Assembly (NCBI GenBank): GCA_028694545.1
Contig: JAQVKV010000015.1
Span: 1-12,734, forward strand
Source of the DNA: Zavarzinia sp.
GTDB lineage: Bacteria > Pseudomonadota > Alphaproteobacteria > Zavarziniales > Zavarziniaceae
DNA: 12,734 bases
Reading direction: 5' to 3'
Shown one piece after another: positions 1 to 7,043 of this stretch (positions within the stretch are counted from its first letter, which is position 1; each line of letters starts with the position of its first letter). Made by a program: the position numbers and the translations under genes. A model generated the notes under the pieces. It ran no database searches and had not been told where the DNA came from. It was given only the letters and a program-made list of their open reading frames with translations.

Positions 1-1307
1 CCGGCCTGGCAGCGCTTGCGATACTCACCCCATTCGTAGGTGACGATCTTGGCGTTGAAGCCCACCTGGGCAAGGTCGGCCTGGATCAGTTCCGCGATTT
101 TCTTGGCGTCCGGATTATACGGGCGCTGCACCGGCATCGCCCAGATGTCGGTTTCGAGCGGCAGGGTCACGCCCGCTTCAGCCAGCATGGCCTTCGCCTT
201 CTCGGGATCGTAGGGATAATCCTCGATGCTGTCGTTGTAGGACCAGATGGTCGGCGGGATCGGGTTCTTCGCCGGCTGGCCGGCGGCGCCATAGACGGCC
301 TTGATGATCGCCGCCTTGTCGATCGCCATCGACAGCGCCTGGCGCACTTCCGGCTTGTCGAAGGGCGGCTTCTGGGTGTTGAAGGCGAGATAGCCGACGT
401 TGAGGCCCGGCTGCTGCATCAGGGTAACGCCCGGCGTCGCCTTGATGGCATCGAGGTCCTGCGGGTTCGGGTAGGGCATGACCTGGCATTCGTCGGCCTT
501 CAGCTTCGCCCAGCGGGTCGAGGCGTCGGGGGTGATGGCGAAGATCAGGTTGTCCAGCTTCGGCTTGCCGGCCCAATAGTCGTCGAAGGCCTTGAAGCGG
601 ATGACCGCGTACTTCTGATAGGCGACGAAGGAGAAGGCGCCGGTGCCGATCGGCTCCTGATCCACCTTCTCGGGCGAACCCGCCTTCAGCATGGCGTCGG
701 CATATTCGGCCGAGAGGATGGTGGCGAAATCCATGGCCAGATTGGCGATGAAGGGGGCGTTCGGCTTGGTCAGCACGAAGCGGACCGTATAGTCGTCCAC
801 CTTGTCGATGGAGGCGATGAGGTCGGCCATGCCCATGTCGCCGAAGTAGTCGTAAGCGCCGCCGGAAACGCCGTGATAGGGATTGTCGGCCTTCCACATG
901 CGGTTGAAGGAGAACAGCACGTCGTCGGCGTTGAAGTCGCGCGTCGGCGTGAAGGTCTTGCTGCTGTGGAACTTCACGCCCTTGCGCAGCTTGAATTCAT
1001 AGGTCAGCCCGTCCTCCGAGACGGTCCAGCTCTCGGCGAGGCCGGGGCGCGTCTTGGTGGAGCCGGGGACGAAGTCGATCAGTCGGTCGTAGACCGGACG
1101 CGCGGCGTCGAAGGAGGTGCCCGTCGTGTTGAGCTGCGGATTGAAGTTTTCCGGGCTGCCCTCGGAACAATAGACGAGGGTCTTGGCCGCCTGTGCCTGT
1201 CCGGCAAAGCCGAACGCGATTGCCGCTGCCGCGACGGTCGCCGTTGCGAAGGCCTTGAAGCCAGGCTTCCGTTCGCCCGATCGCCCCATTCCCGATCGTA
1301 CAGTCAT
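1..1307 (-). CDS. ABC transporter substrate-binding protein, family 5 (DppA-like peptide binder), 3' end cut by window edge
   Basis: This is the periplasmic binding component of a dipeptide/oligopeptide-type ABC importer. The ATG at 1307 is preceded by GGAGG with a 5-base spacer, and the frame stays open for 435 codons to the left edge. Residues 1-40 form a signal peptide: Arg/Lys-rich start, Ala-rich core, then AQA before the predicted cleavage near residue 40. The mature part opens with KTLVYCSEGSPENFNPQ, followed by motifs typical of the DppA/OppA family: a VYDRLIDF stretch, a TRPGLAESW stretch, RDFNADDVLFSFNRM, EPIGTGAFSF and VRQALSMAIDK. DppA relatives are usually about 530 residues, so roughly 100 C-terminal residues lie outside the window. 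Family knowledge suggests di- or oligopeptides as ligand, but some relatives bind heme, glutathione or opines, so the substrate is unknown. Permease and ATPase genes are not visible and may lie beyond the left edge. Confidence 0.93.
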   Translation of the reverse strand, partial: MTVRSGMGRSGERKPGFKAFATATVAAAAIAFGFAGQAQAAKTLVYCSEGSPENFNPQLNTTGTSFDAARPVYDRLIDFVPGSTKTRPGLAESWTVSEDGLTYEFKLRKGVKFHSSKTFTPTRDFNADDVLFSFNRMWKADNPYHGVSGGAYDYFGDMGMADLIASIDKVDDYTVRFVLTKPNAPFIANLAMDFATILSAEYADAMLKAGSPEKVDQEPIGTGAFSFVAYQKYAVIRFKAFDDYWAGKPKLDNLIFAITPDASTRWAKLKADECQVMPYPNPQDLDAIKATPGVTLMQQPGLNVGYLAFNTQKPPFDKPEVRQALSMAIDKAAIIKAVYGAAGQPAKNPIPPTIWSYNDSIEDYPYDPEKAKAMLAEAGVTLPLETDIWAMPVQRPYNPDAKKIAELIQADLAQVGFNAKIVTYEWGEYRKRCQA

Positions 1308-1310
1308 GAC

Positions 1311-1320
1311 TACCTCCGTT
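1311..1320 (-). promoter_or_regulatory. Strong ribosome binding site of the peptide-binding protein gene
   Basis: Read on the minus strand this stretch is AACGGAGGTA. Its GGAGG core stands 5 bases before the ATG at 1307. It fixes the start of the gene and supports a 40-residue signal peptide. Confidence 0.75.
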
Positions 1321-1485
1321 GCGTAACGGGGCTTCCCGCGTCTGCCCGCATGCCCCCGCCGGAAAACACTAGATCCGTTCCACCGATCGTGACGAGCCCA
1401 ATTTCCGACCGATTGGACAATTTTCGCGACGCTTCGGGCCGTGGTTCGGGATTGAGGCGGGCCCCTCTGGTCAAGGCGGCGTCGA

Positions 1486-3126
1486 ATGGGCATGATGTCG
1501 CCCGCGTTCTTCCAGGTTGTGCGGTGCCGTTCCGTGATGCCTCTTCTTTCTGGTCCCGGCCGTGTCGTCCATGCCCTTGCAATGGTGTTGGTGGCCACGT
1601 TTCTGGTGCCCGGCGCGGCAAGGGCCAGCGTCTCCGCCGACAATCTGATCGAGGCCGCGCTGCAGAGCGCCACCCAGATCCCGGATGCCAACGAACGGGG
1701 CCTGGTGATTTCCTCGATCGCCGAGGAACGCGCCAAGGCCGCCGACTGGCCGAGGGCGGACCGTATTCTCGACAGCATCAAGGAAGCGGCGGTCAAGGAC
1801 GATGCCCTGACCCAGGTGGCCCTGATCGCGGCCGGCAAGGGCGAAGCCGAGCGGGCGGCGACGCTGGTTGCCCGAATCGTCGACGGTGACGGGCGGGGCG
1901 ACGCCAGCGCGGCCGTGGCCGCGGCCCTGGCACGCCAGGGTTCGGTTTCGGCCGGCATCGGGCTCGCGCGGTCGGTGGTCGACGTGGAGCAGCGTTTTCG
2001 GGCGCTGGTCGAGGTTGCACGCGCGATGGCGGGACGGCAGGACCCGGCCGCCGGCCGCGTGCTCGACGACGCGCTTGGCCTGCTCGGCGTGATCGGGGAG
2101 CCGGGCCTCGTCGGGCGTCTGCGTCAGACGGCGGCCCAGGCGGCGATCGCCATGCAGGACGTGCCTCGCGCGCTCGCCATCGCCGATGGCATCCAGGAGG
2201 CGCCACGCCGGCTTCAGGTTCTGCGCCGGGCGGCACTCGCCTTCGCCCGGGCGGGTTTCGGGCAAGGCGCCCAGGCCGCGGCCGACAGCGCCCTCGACCA
2301 TCTGGGCGACGCGCCTGATGCCCGCGAACAGGCTTTCATCCTGCTCGATATCGGAACGGCGCTCGGCCTTGCCGGCGACCAGGACCAGGCCCGCCAGGCT
2401 TTCGCCGGCGCGGTCGAGGCCGTACGCGGCCTGACGCCCGAGACACTGGGCGAGATCGAAAGCGCGGTGCCGGGCGCGGCCATCACCGGCGGTCTTGTCG
2501 GTTACGGCATCGAATCTGCGCGTGGGCAGGCGGATATGATGGTGCGCGACCTCGCCCTGCGCGGCGCCGTGGTCGCACTGGTCGAAGCCCGCCGTCTTGC
2601 CGAGGCGCAGGCGGTCGCAAGCGAGATCCAGGACGACCAGACGCGCGACGCGGCTCTGCAGGCCCTGGTGAACGGGGCGGCCGATACGGGCGATCTGCAT
2701 CTGGCGCTAGGCGTGATCGAGGCGATCACCGGCCAGCAGGCGCGCCAGTCCGCCACAGGCGCCGTCGCCGAGCGCCTTGCCCGCGCCGGTGATGCCGAGG
2801 CTGCCTTCGGCGCCCTGCAGCGCATGGCGGAATCACCCGAGCGCGAGGATGTGGCGCTGGAGCTCGCCAGCATCTTCGCCGATCGCGGCGATGTCACCGC
2901 CGTCACGACGGCGGTCGCCGATTTGCAGAGCACGAGCAACCGCGAGATCGGCGCCGCCAACCTGGCCATCGCGCAACTGGCGTCGGGCGACATCGTCGCG
3001 GCGCTGGAGGCGGGGCGCAATCTCACGGAGCCGACCCTGCGCGCCCTGGTGATGGCACGCATCGCGACAGATCTTGGCGATAGCGTGCTGGACGTGCCGC
3101 CGCTCGCGCCGCTGTCCGCCGACTGA
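1486..3126 (+). CDS. Exported alpha-helical (TPR-like) repeat protein of unknown function
   Basis: A 546-residue protein with an N-terminal export signal: the hydrophobic stretch spans about residues 30-43 and ends in GAARA, with cleavage likely after residue 47. The rest is a chain of about a dozen helix-turn-helix units of some 35-40 residues. They share a loose pattern of Arg followed by an Ala/Leu-rich helix, then a small-residue turn with Gly-Asp, then a second Ala-rich helix (for example around GDLHLALGVIEAI, AGDAEAAFGALQRM and SGDIVAALEAG). This resembles degenerate tetratricopeptide/SEL1-type solenoids, which bind protein partners, and no catalytic motif is seen. The likely place is the periplasm. 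The first ATG is 1486, with a weak AAGGCGG upstream; the ATG at 1537 (residue 18) would give a cleaner, shorter signal peptide and may be the true start. It is divergent from the peptide-binding gene and ends 13 bases before the stop of the lipoprotein gene. Confidence 0.85.
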   Translation: MGMMSPAFFQVVRCRSVMPLLSGPGRVVHALAMVLVATFLVPGAARASVSADNLIEAALQSATQIPDANERGLVISSIAEERAKAADWPRADRILDSIKEAAVKDDALTQVALIAAGKGEAERAATLVARIVDGDGRGDASAAVAAALARQGSVSAGIGLARSVVDVEQRFRALVEVARAMAGRQDPAAGRVLDDALGLLGVIGEPGLVGRLRQTAAQAAIAMQDVPRALAIADGIQEAPRRLQVLRRAALAFARAGFGQGAQAAADSALDHLGDAPDAREQAFILLDIGTALGLAGDQDQARQAFAGAVEAVRGLTPETLGEIESAVPGAAITGGLVGYGIESARGQADMMVRDLALRGAVVALVEARRLAEAQAVASEIQDDQTRDAALQALVNGAADTGDLHLALGVIEAITGQQARQSATGAVAERLARAGDAEAAFGALQRMAESPEREDVALELASIFADRGDVTAVTTAVADLQSTSNREIGAANLAIAQLASGDIVAALEAGRNLTEPTLRALVMARIATDLGDSVLDVPPLAPLSAD

Positions 3127-3139
3127 GGGGCGAGCGGGA

Positions 3140-3601
3140 TCAGGGGATGGGGGGTGGCTCTTCCTTGGGCGGGAGGCCATAGAGATCGACGGGCGGCGGC
3201 GGCGTGATCGCCACCGAGGGCGGCACGAAAACCTTCGCGCAATAGAGGATGCTGCCGCCGCCGAAGATGCCGGCGATCCGTCCGTCCGTGTCGATGAAGG
3301 CGGTGACCTCGCAATCCTGCGGCACGGTCTTGCCGTCGACCACGATTTCCTCCGCGCGCGACCAGATGGCGATGGTGCCGCCGTCACTGCCCGGGCGTTG
3401 CCGCGTCGGGGCACCGAAATCATGCACCATGGCGGAGAGGGGGCGGCCCTGGTAGCGCTCCATGTGATCACCGAAGGCGGCCCGCGCCGGTGCCGTAAGA
3501 TCCGGGGCCGGGGCCGGCGGCTCGGCGCGCCGGGGCTTGGCGCAGGCGACGAGCGACAGGGTGAGAATCAGCGGGACAATGGCGCGGTGGAACGGGGGCA
3601 A
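3140..3601 (-). CDS. Small predicted lipoprotein, TTG start
   Basis: A 153-residue protein with a classic lipoprotein signal: a short basic/polar start, hydrophobic core LILTLSLVA and lipobox L17-V18-A19-C20. Cys20 would be lipidated. Residue +2 is Ala, not Asp, so outer-membrane sorting is expected. After a Pro/Ala-rich linker (residues 21-40) comes a compact domain with GRPLSAMVHDFGAPT, a central strand ending in AIWSRAEE, then a Cys, a DTDGRIAGI strand and GGGSILYC. The small-domain pattern of GRP-x-GAP, then C, then tDxdGrI, then GxxxC is familiar from many short proteobacterial envelope lipoproteins of unknown role, and the two late cysteines could form a disulfide. The C-terminus is Pro-rich. 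An in-frame stop lies only nine codons upstream of the TTG at 3601 and no ATG or GTG precedes the signal, so TTG is the only sensible start. Confidence 0.82.
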   Translation of the reverse strand: MPPFHRAIVPLILTLSLVACAKPRRAEPPAPAPDLTAPARAAFGDHMERYQGRPLSAMVHDFGAPTRQRPGSDGGTIAIWSRAEEIVVDGKTVPQDCEVTAFIDTDGRIAGIFGGGSILYCAKVFVPPSVAITPPPPVDLYGLPPKEEPPPIP

Positions 3602-3606
3602 GGCGG

Positions 3607-3610
3607 CCTC
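3607..3610 (-). promoter_or_regulatory. Ribosome binding site deciding the TTG start of the lipoprotein
   Basis: GAGG on the minus strand lies 5 bases before the TTG at 3601. Together with the in-frame stop at 3629-3631 this supports TTG initiation. Confidence 0.6.
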
Positions 3611-3747
3611 GATCGGGGACGAGCGACCCTAGCCGTTCATCCGCCTTCCCGAAAGGGGACAATCGGCTGCGACTGGCAATCGGAACGGGGGGGCAGCAAA
3701 ATGGCGGGATACCGCCGCACCGCATGGGAACGAGGGAGAGAGGACGG

Positions 3748-4569
3748 GTGATCGAGAGAATCGTGGCGGAGCTTGCCGTCCTGCCGGCGGGCCCGGTCCT
3801 GGTCGCCCTGATGATCGACCGCCTGTGGCCAAGGCGAAGCGCGCAGGCGCCGCGCGTCGTCCAGCGGACGGTCGCCATCCTGATCCGTCGGCTGGACCGG
3901 CCGGAGCGCCCGACCGGGACGAGGCGCATGCGCGGTTTCCTGCTCTGGTCGTCCGCGGCGCTGGTAGCGCTCGCCCTGGGGGCCGCCGTCGCCTGGGGGA
4001 TCGGCTATTTGCCCGGAAGCGGGTGGCGCTTTGGCGGCGAAGTACTGCTGCTGGCTGTGTCGATCGGCTATCAGGGCGCGCGTTCCGCCGCGCGAAGGGC
4101 CATCACGGGGGTCGAGGGGCTGGGGCCGGCGCAGGGCCGTCGGGTCGGGCAGGTCGCCTGCGCCCGTCTTGCCATGCGCTTTTCGGACGGGGTGGTGGCG
4201 ACCACGCTGGCCTTCATGCTGGCCGGCTTGCCGGGCCTTTTCCTCGTCAAGGTCGGGCAATGGCTGGTCGAGGGGGTGGAGCGGGACCGCAATGGCGACT
4301 TCGGTCTTGCGCTGCGCAGCGTGCACGGCGTCGTCACCCTGCCGGCCGGCTGGCTCGCCGCCGTGCTGATCGGGCTTGGCCGCGTGCCGCCGTCCCTCGT
4401 GCTGCCGCCGCCGGCGCCGGCCGCGCTGGAGAGCGCGCTGGATCGGGCAGGTTTCGGCGAAACCCTTCCCGGGCAGCGGATCGGCGGAGCCCGGACCGTC
4501 GTGGACCGGGCTCATGCCCTGTGGTTCGTGCTGCTTCTGGGCGGCACTATCGCCGCGCGCTCGCTTTAG
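3748..4569 (+). CDS. Divergent CobD/CbiB-like membrane protein (degenerate adenosylcobinamide-phosphate synthase homologue)
   Basis: A 273-residue integral membrane protein that follows the CbiB layout. An N-terminal helix leads into LMIDRLWPRR, then an amphipathic RTVAILIRRLDRP stretch, a second hydrophobic helix (about residues 64-88) and a RSAARRAI helix. The best-matching block runs from RFSDGVV (145-150) through AGLPGLFLVKVG (159-170) and RDRNGDFGLALRSV (179-192) to PAGWLAAVLIGLG (199-211). Near the end QRIGG and a final hydrophobic helix also fit. CbiB normally forms the aminopropanol arm in cobalamin synthesis. Here the usual GDP, HPV, GRDT, ENT-x-DG, NTLDSM and PN-x-x-x-x-EA motifs are largely lost, keeping only the DG, so synthase activity is doubtful. 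The GTG at 3748 has GAGG four bases upstream; the in-frame ATG at 3724 has no Shine-Dalgarno. The TAG stop lies inside the 106-bp repeat element. No other cobalamin gene is nearby. Confidence 0.72.
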   Translation: MIERIVAELAVLPAGPVLVALMIDRLWPRRSAQAPRVVQRTVAILIRRLDRPERPTGTRRMRGFLLWSSAALVALALGAAVAWGIGYLPGSGWRFGGEVLLLAVSIGYQGARSAARRAITGVEGLGPAQGRRVGQVACARLAMRFSDGVVATTLAFMLAGLPGLFLVKVGQWLVEGVERDRNGDFGLALRSVHGVVTLPAGWLAAVLIGLGRVPPSLVLPPPAPAALESALDRAGFGETLPGQRIGGARTVVDRAHALWFVLLLGGTIAARSL

Positions 4570-4672
4570 AGCCGTTTGCCGACCCAATGAATCGGCAAAC
4601 GGCGCAAGCGCATTGATCTGACTCGCTTTCTCGCCGCGAACCGGTTTCCTCGTCGCGGAAAAGCGCGCTCTA
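4567..4672. repeat. 106-bp mosaic repeat element with TAGAGC/GCTCTA ends and two hairpins
   Basis: The element starts with TAGAGC at 4567-4572 and ends with its reverse complement GCTCTA at 4667-4672. Inside are a perfect 12-bp hairpin (4571-4582 with 4592-4603, 9-base loop), a GCATTGATCTG stretch, and a second hairpin with a 6-bp stem (4634-4639 with 4653-4658) whose loop region holds the palindrome AACCGGTT. From memory, short intergenic repeats with a TAGAGC border, a GCATGATCT-like segment and AACCGGTTTCC are common in alphaproteobacterial chromosomes; I could not search to confirm this. It fills the gap between two converging genes and overlaps the stop codons of both (4567-4569 and 4670-4672). 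Confidence 0.7.
4571..4603. terminator. Perfect 12-bp hairpin between converging genes, possible bidirectional terminator
   Basis: GCCGTTTGCCGA (4571-4582) pairs with TCGGCAAACGGC (4592-4603) around a 9-base loop. It sits 1 base after the stop of the CbiB-like gene and about 65 bases past the stop of the SYLF gene. No T-run follows on either strand, so a canonical intrinsic terminator is not shown. It may instead work as a transcript-end stabiliser, or only be part of the repeat element. Confidence 0.45.
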
Positions 4673-5368
4673 TGCGCGGGCGGCGCGGGCGAGCGATGCC
4701 TTAAGGCTGTTGGAACCGGCATTGTCGACCAGGCGGTTGACGACAATGTCGCGCGGGTTCACGGCGCGGCCGTAATAGGCCTTGTTCCAGCTGTCGGCCG
4801 AAATGATGCCCGCGCCTTCGAGGGAGGCGCCGGCGAACAGCCCCTTGGCCCTTGCATAGGAATAGATGTCGGCGCGGAAGTTCGTGGTGGTCGCCGCTTC
4901 GACGCCGGTGCCGATCGGGCCCACGGCGACGGATGCGTCGGCGCCGAGCTTCATCTCGTTCTTCAGGATGGCTTCGAGGCCGCGTTCGTTGTTGATGACG
5001 AGTACGACTTCCGATGCCTGGGCGCCGATCTGCAGCCCGATGGAGCCGGCGGCCAGTGTGTAGAAGGCCGGAGCCGACCAGGCGCCGGTGGCCTTGTTGC
5101 GGCCGACCAGCAGGCCGTCGCCGCCGGCGCCGCCGATGATGAAACCCGCCTTCAGGAATTGCGGCACCACCATGCAGCCGACCGAACGGGCAAGGAAGGC
5201 GCGCATGTCGCCATAGGCGGGCTCGCCGCCCAGGCTGTCGATGGTGATGCGGGCGCGGTCCACCAGCTCCTGCTGGTCGGTGGCGGCTAGGGCCGGAGCC
5301 GCCGTGCCGGCGAGGGCGAGGGCGGTGATCGCGCCGCCCATCAGTTCGCGCCGCGAAATCGTCTGCAT
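4670..5368 (-). CDS. SYLF-domain (Ysc84/DUF500) protein with Tat-type signal
   Basis: A 232-residue exported protein. The N-terminus has a twin-arginine-like motif (SRREL at residues 5-9), a hydrophobic Ala/Gly-rich core and APALA before cleavage near residue 28. The mature part is one SYLF domain: an N-terminal helical segment with DMRAFLARSVGCMVVP, then GFIIGGAGGDGLLVGR, SAPAFYTLAAGSIGLQIGAQ, VVLVINN, LGADASVAVGPIGTG and ADIYSYARAKGLFAGASLEG, ending in SWNKAYYGR. SYLF domains are known lipid/phosphoinositide binders in eukaryotes; bacterial members are periplasmic or surface proteins of poorly known role. An AAGGA Shine-Dalgarno lies about 8 bases upstream of the ATG at 5368. The gene begins 56 bases after the ABC permease stop on the same strand, so co-transcription is plausible. 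Its TAG stop lies in the right end of the repeat element. Confidence 0.92.
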   Translation of the reverse strand: MQTISRRELMGGAITALALAGTAAPALAATDQQELVDRARITIDSLGGEPAYGDMRAFLARSVGCMVVPQFLKAGFIIGGAGGDGLLVGRNKATGAWSAPAFYTLAAGSIGLQIGAQASEVVLVINNERGLEAILKNEMKLGADASVAVGPIGTGVEAATTTNFRADIYSYARAKGLFAGASLEGAGIISADSWNKAYYGRAVNPRDIVVNRLVDNAGSNSLKASLARAARA

Positions 5369-5424
5369 GTCGGTGTTCCTTCCGTTTCCTCGTTATGAAA
5401 AGACATCCGGCGGCCCGGGGTTCC

Positions 5425-6222
5425 CTATTCCCCCATTTGCAGCAGACGGCCGTTCCGCCGTGCCGCGCCATGAAAGCCGAGAAAGGCGGCGATCCCAAGG
5501 CCGAGATAGACAAGATCGAGCAGGGCGCCCATGACCAGATGTCGCATGTCGAAGGTCCCGGTCAGCAGCAGCGCCCGCATGCCCTCGAAGACATGGGCGG
5601 ACGGCAGGGCATAGGCGACCGGATGCAGGAATTCGGGCAGTACGGCGACCGGGTAGAACACGGCCGACAGCGGCGCGATCGCGAAGACGAGGCCCCAGGC
5701 CAGCGCCTCCGCCCCGAGCCCCACGCGCATGATCAGCCCGGCAATGAAGAAGGAGATCGCCCAGCCCATGGCGACGAGGACGGCGAAGAAGGCGGCGAGC
5801 GCCAGCCCCATGTCATAGACCGAATAGCCGAAGAACCAGATGGCCAGCAGGCTGGTCGGCACCATGCCGACGAGGGTGCGCAGCAGACCGACGAAACCGA
5901 GCGCCAGCATCATCTCGACCGGCCGCAGGGGACTGGCCAGCAGATGGCCGAGATTGCGCGAATACATTTCCTCGAGAAAGGACATGGTGGTGCCGAGCTG
6001 GGCGCGCAGTAGCACGTCCCACAGGATGGCGGCGCCGAGCAGCGTGGCGACCCCCCGCATCGCGTCCCCGCTCGTCGGGGTCAGGGACAGGGTGATGAAG
6101 CCCCAGGTCGCCATCTGCACCGCGGGCCAGTAGACGAGGTCGACGAGCCTCGGCCAGGACGAGCGCAGCAGGTACCAGTGGCGGAGCGCGAGCGCGCCGA
6201 TCCGGCCCAGGGCGCCGCTCAT
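5425..6222 (-). CDS. ABC-2 type transporter permease
   Basis: A 265-residue membrane protein that forms the channel of an ABC-2 exporter. It starts with a short cytoplasmic helix (RIGALALRHWYLLRSS), then WPRLVDLVYWPAVQMATWGF into the first membrane segment. An EEMYSRNLGHLLASPLRP motif follows, the coupling-helix region typical of NodJ/ABC-2 permeases. Further hydrophobic segments lie around LGFVGLLRTLVGMVP, LALAAFFAVLVAMGWAISFF, LAWGLVFAIAPLSAVFYPV and the C-terminal LLDLVYLGLGIAAFL, giving about six membrane spans. The LPEFLHPVAYALPSAHVFEGMR block before the last helix is characteristic of the family. The ATG overlaps the ATPase stop codon by the sequence ATGA (6219-6222), which indicates translational coupling. 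The substrate cannot be told from sequence; drug, lipid and polysaccharide exporters all use this fold. Confidence 0.93.
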   Translation of the reverse strand: MSGALGRIGALALRHWYLLRSSWPRLVDLVYWPAVQMATWGFITLSLTPTSGDAMRGVATLLGAAILWDVLLRAQLGTTMSFLEEMYSRNLGHLLASPLRPVEMMLALGFVGLLRTLVGMVPTSLLAIWFFGYSVYDMGLALAAFFAVLVAMGWAISFFIAGLIMRVGLGAEALAWGLVFAIAPLSAVFYPVAVLPEFLHPVAYALPSAHVFEGMRALLLTGTFDMRHLVMGALLDLVYLGLGIAAFLGFHGAARRNGRLLQMGE

Positions 6223-6989
6223 GTCTCGCGCTCCCGGCCCCGCGCGATGTCGAGGAAGACGGCCTCGAGATCGTCGCGGCCATAGCGCGCGAGCAGGCCG
6301 GCCGGCGTGTCGTGGTCGACGACACGGCCCGCGCGCAGCATGACGACGTCGGCGCACAGGCGCTCCACCTCGGCCATGTTGTGGGAGGCGAGCAGGATGG
6401 CCGCGCCGCTCTCGCGCTGATAGTCGAGGAGGTAGCGCCGCACCCAGTCCGCTGTGTCGGGATCGAGGGAGGCGGTCGGCTCGTCGAGGAGGAGCAGGCG
6501 GGGCCGGTTGATCAGCGCCTTGGCGAGGGCGACCCGCGTCCTCTGCCCGGCCGAGAGTTTTCCGAGCGGACGGCGCAGCAGGCCGGCGAGATCTAGGCTC
6601 TCCGCCACTTCCGCGACCTGGCGGCGGGGCTCGGCGACACCATAGAGCCTGGCGAAGACCGAGAGATTTTCGGCGACCGTCAGCCGGTGCGGCAGATCGA
6701 CATAGGGCGAGGAGAAATTCATCATCGCGCGTACCCGGGACGGGGTTTCCGCGATGTCGAGGCCGGCGACGCGGATCGTGCCCGCCGTCGGCGCCACGAG
6801 GCCGAGGATCATGGCGATCAGCGTCGTCTTGCCGGCGCCATTGCCGCCGAGAAGACCGGTAATCGCGCCCGCCGCGATCGAGAAACCGACCCCGTCCACC
6901 GCCTTGACCGGCCCGTAGTGTTTCACGAGACCGTCGATGGCGAGCACGGGGGCGAGTGGATGGGGAGCGGGGTACGGCACGGGCCGCAT
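6219..6989 (-). CDS. ABC-2 exporter ATP-binding protein with unusual Q-loop
   Basis: A 256-residue ATPase that powers the adjacent permease. Visible motifs are: Walker A GGNGAGKTT at 48-56, signature LSAGQ at 145-149, Walker B LLLLDE at 165-170, D-loop SLD at 174-176 and H-loop His203. At the Q-loop, where a Gln is expected before the lid region, the protein reads AMMNFSSPYVDLP (89-100) with no Gln. From memory this MNFSSPY wording recurs in a proteobacterial ATPase subfamily, so it is probably a lineage trait and not a defect. The ATG at 6989 is chosen because it begins just before the first domain strand; the frame extends upstream to a GTG at 7049, but those extra residues lack family character and lie in the promoter region. 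No strong Shine-Dalgarno precedes the ATG. The stop overlaps the permease start (ATGA). Confidence 0.94.
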   Translation of the reverse strand: MRPVPYPAPHPLAPVLAIDGLVKHYGPVKAVDGVGFSIAAGAITGLLGGNGAGKTTLIAMILGLVAPTAGTIRVAGLDIAETPSRVRAMMNFSSPYVDLPHRLTVAENLSVFARLYGVAEPRRQVAEVAESLDLAGLLRRPLGKLSAGQRTRVALAKALINRPRLLLLDEPTASLDPDTADWVRRYLLDYQRESGAAILLASHNMAEVERLCADVVMLRAGRVVDHDTPAGLLARYGRDDLEAVFLDIARGRERET

Positions 6990-7024
6990 GATGCCAAAGC
7001 GTCCGATACACTGCCAAGGTCGGA

Positions 7025-7043
7025 TGTCGCGGGATTGGCGACA
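7025..7043. promoter_or_regulatory. 6-bp dyad in the divergent promoter region, possible operator
   Basis: TGTCGC (7025-7030) and GCGACA (7038-7043) form a perfect inverted repeat with a 7-base spacer. It lies in the 109-bp gap between the divergent ATPase and NDUFA9-like genes, next to AT-rich promoter-like sequence. The spacing of about 13 bases centre to centre fits a dimeric regulator, but a chance repeat in GC-rich DNA is possible. Confidence 0.35.

Noticed and set aside
1471..2700. 409-codon open frame antisense to the helical-repeat protein
   Set aside because: The plus-strand product has a signal peptide and a regular repeat pattern, while the antisense translation is Arg/Gly/His-rich without structure.
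3602..3747. Possible cobalamin riboswitch ahead of the CbiB-like gene
   Set aside because: The gap is short and no B12-box-like conserved sequence is visible.
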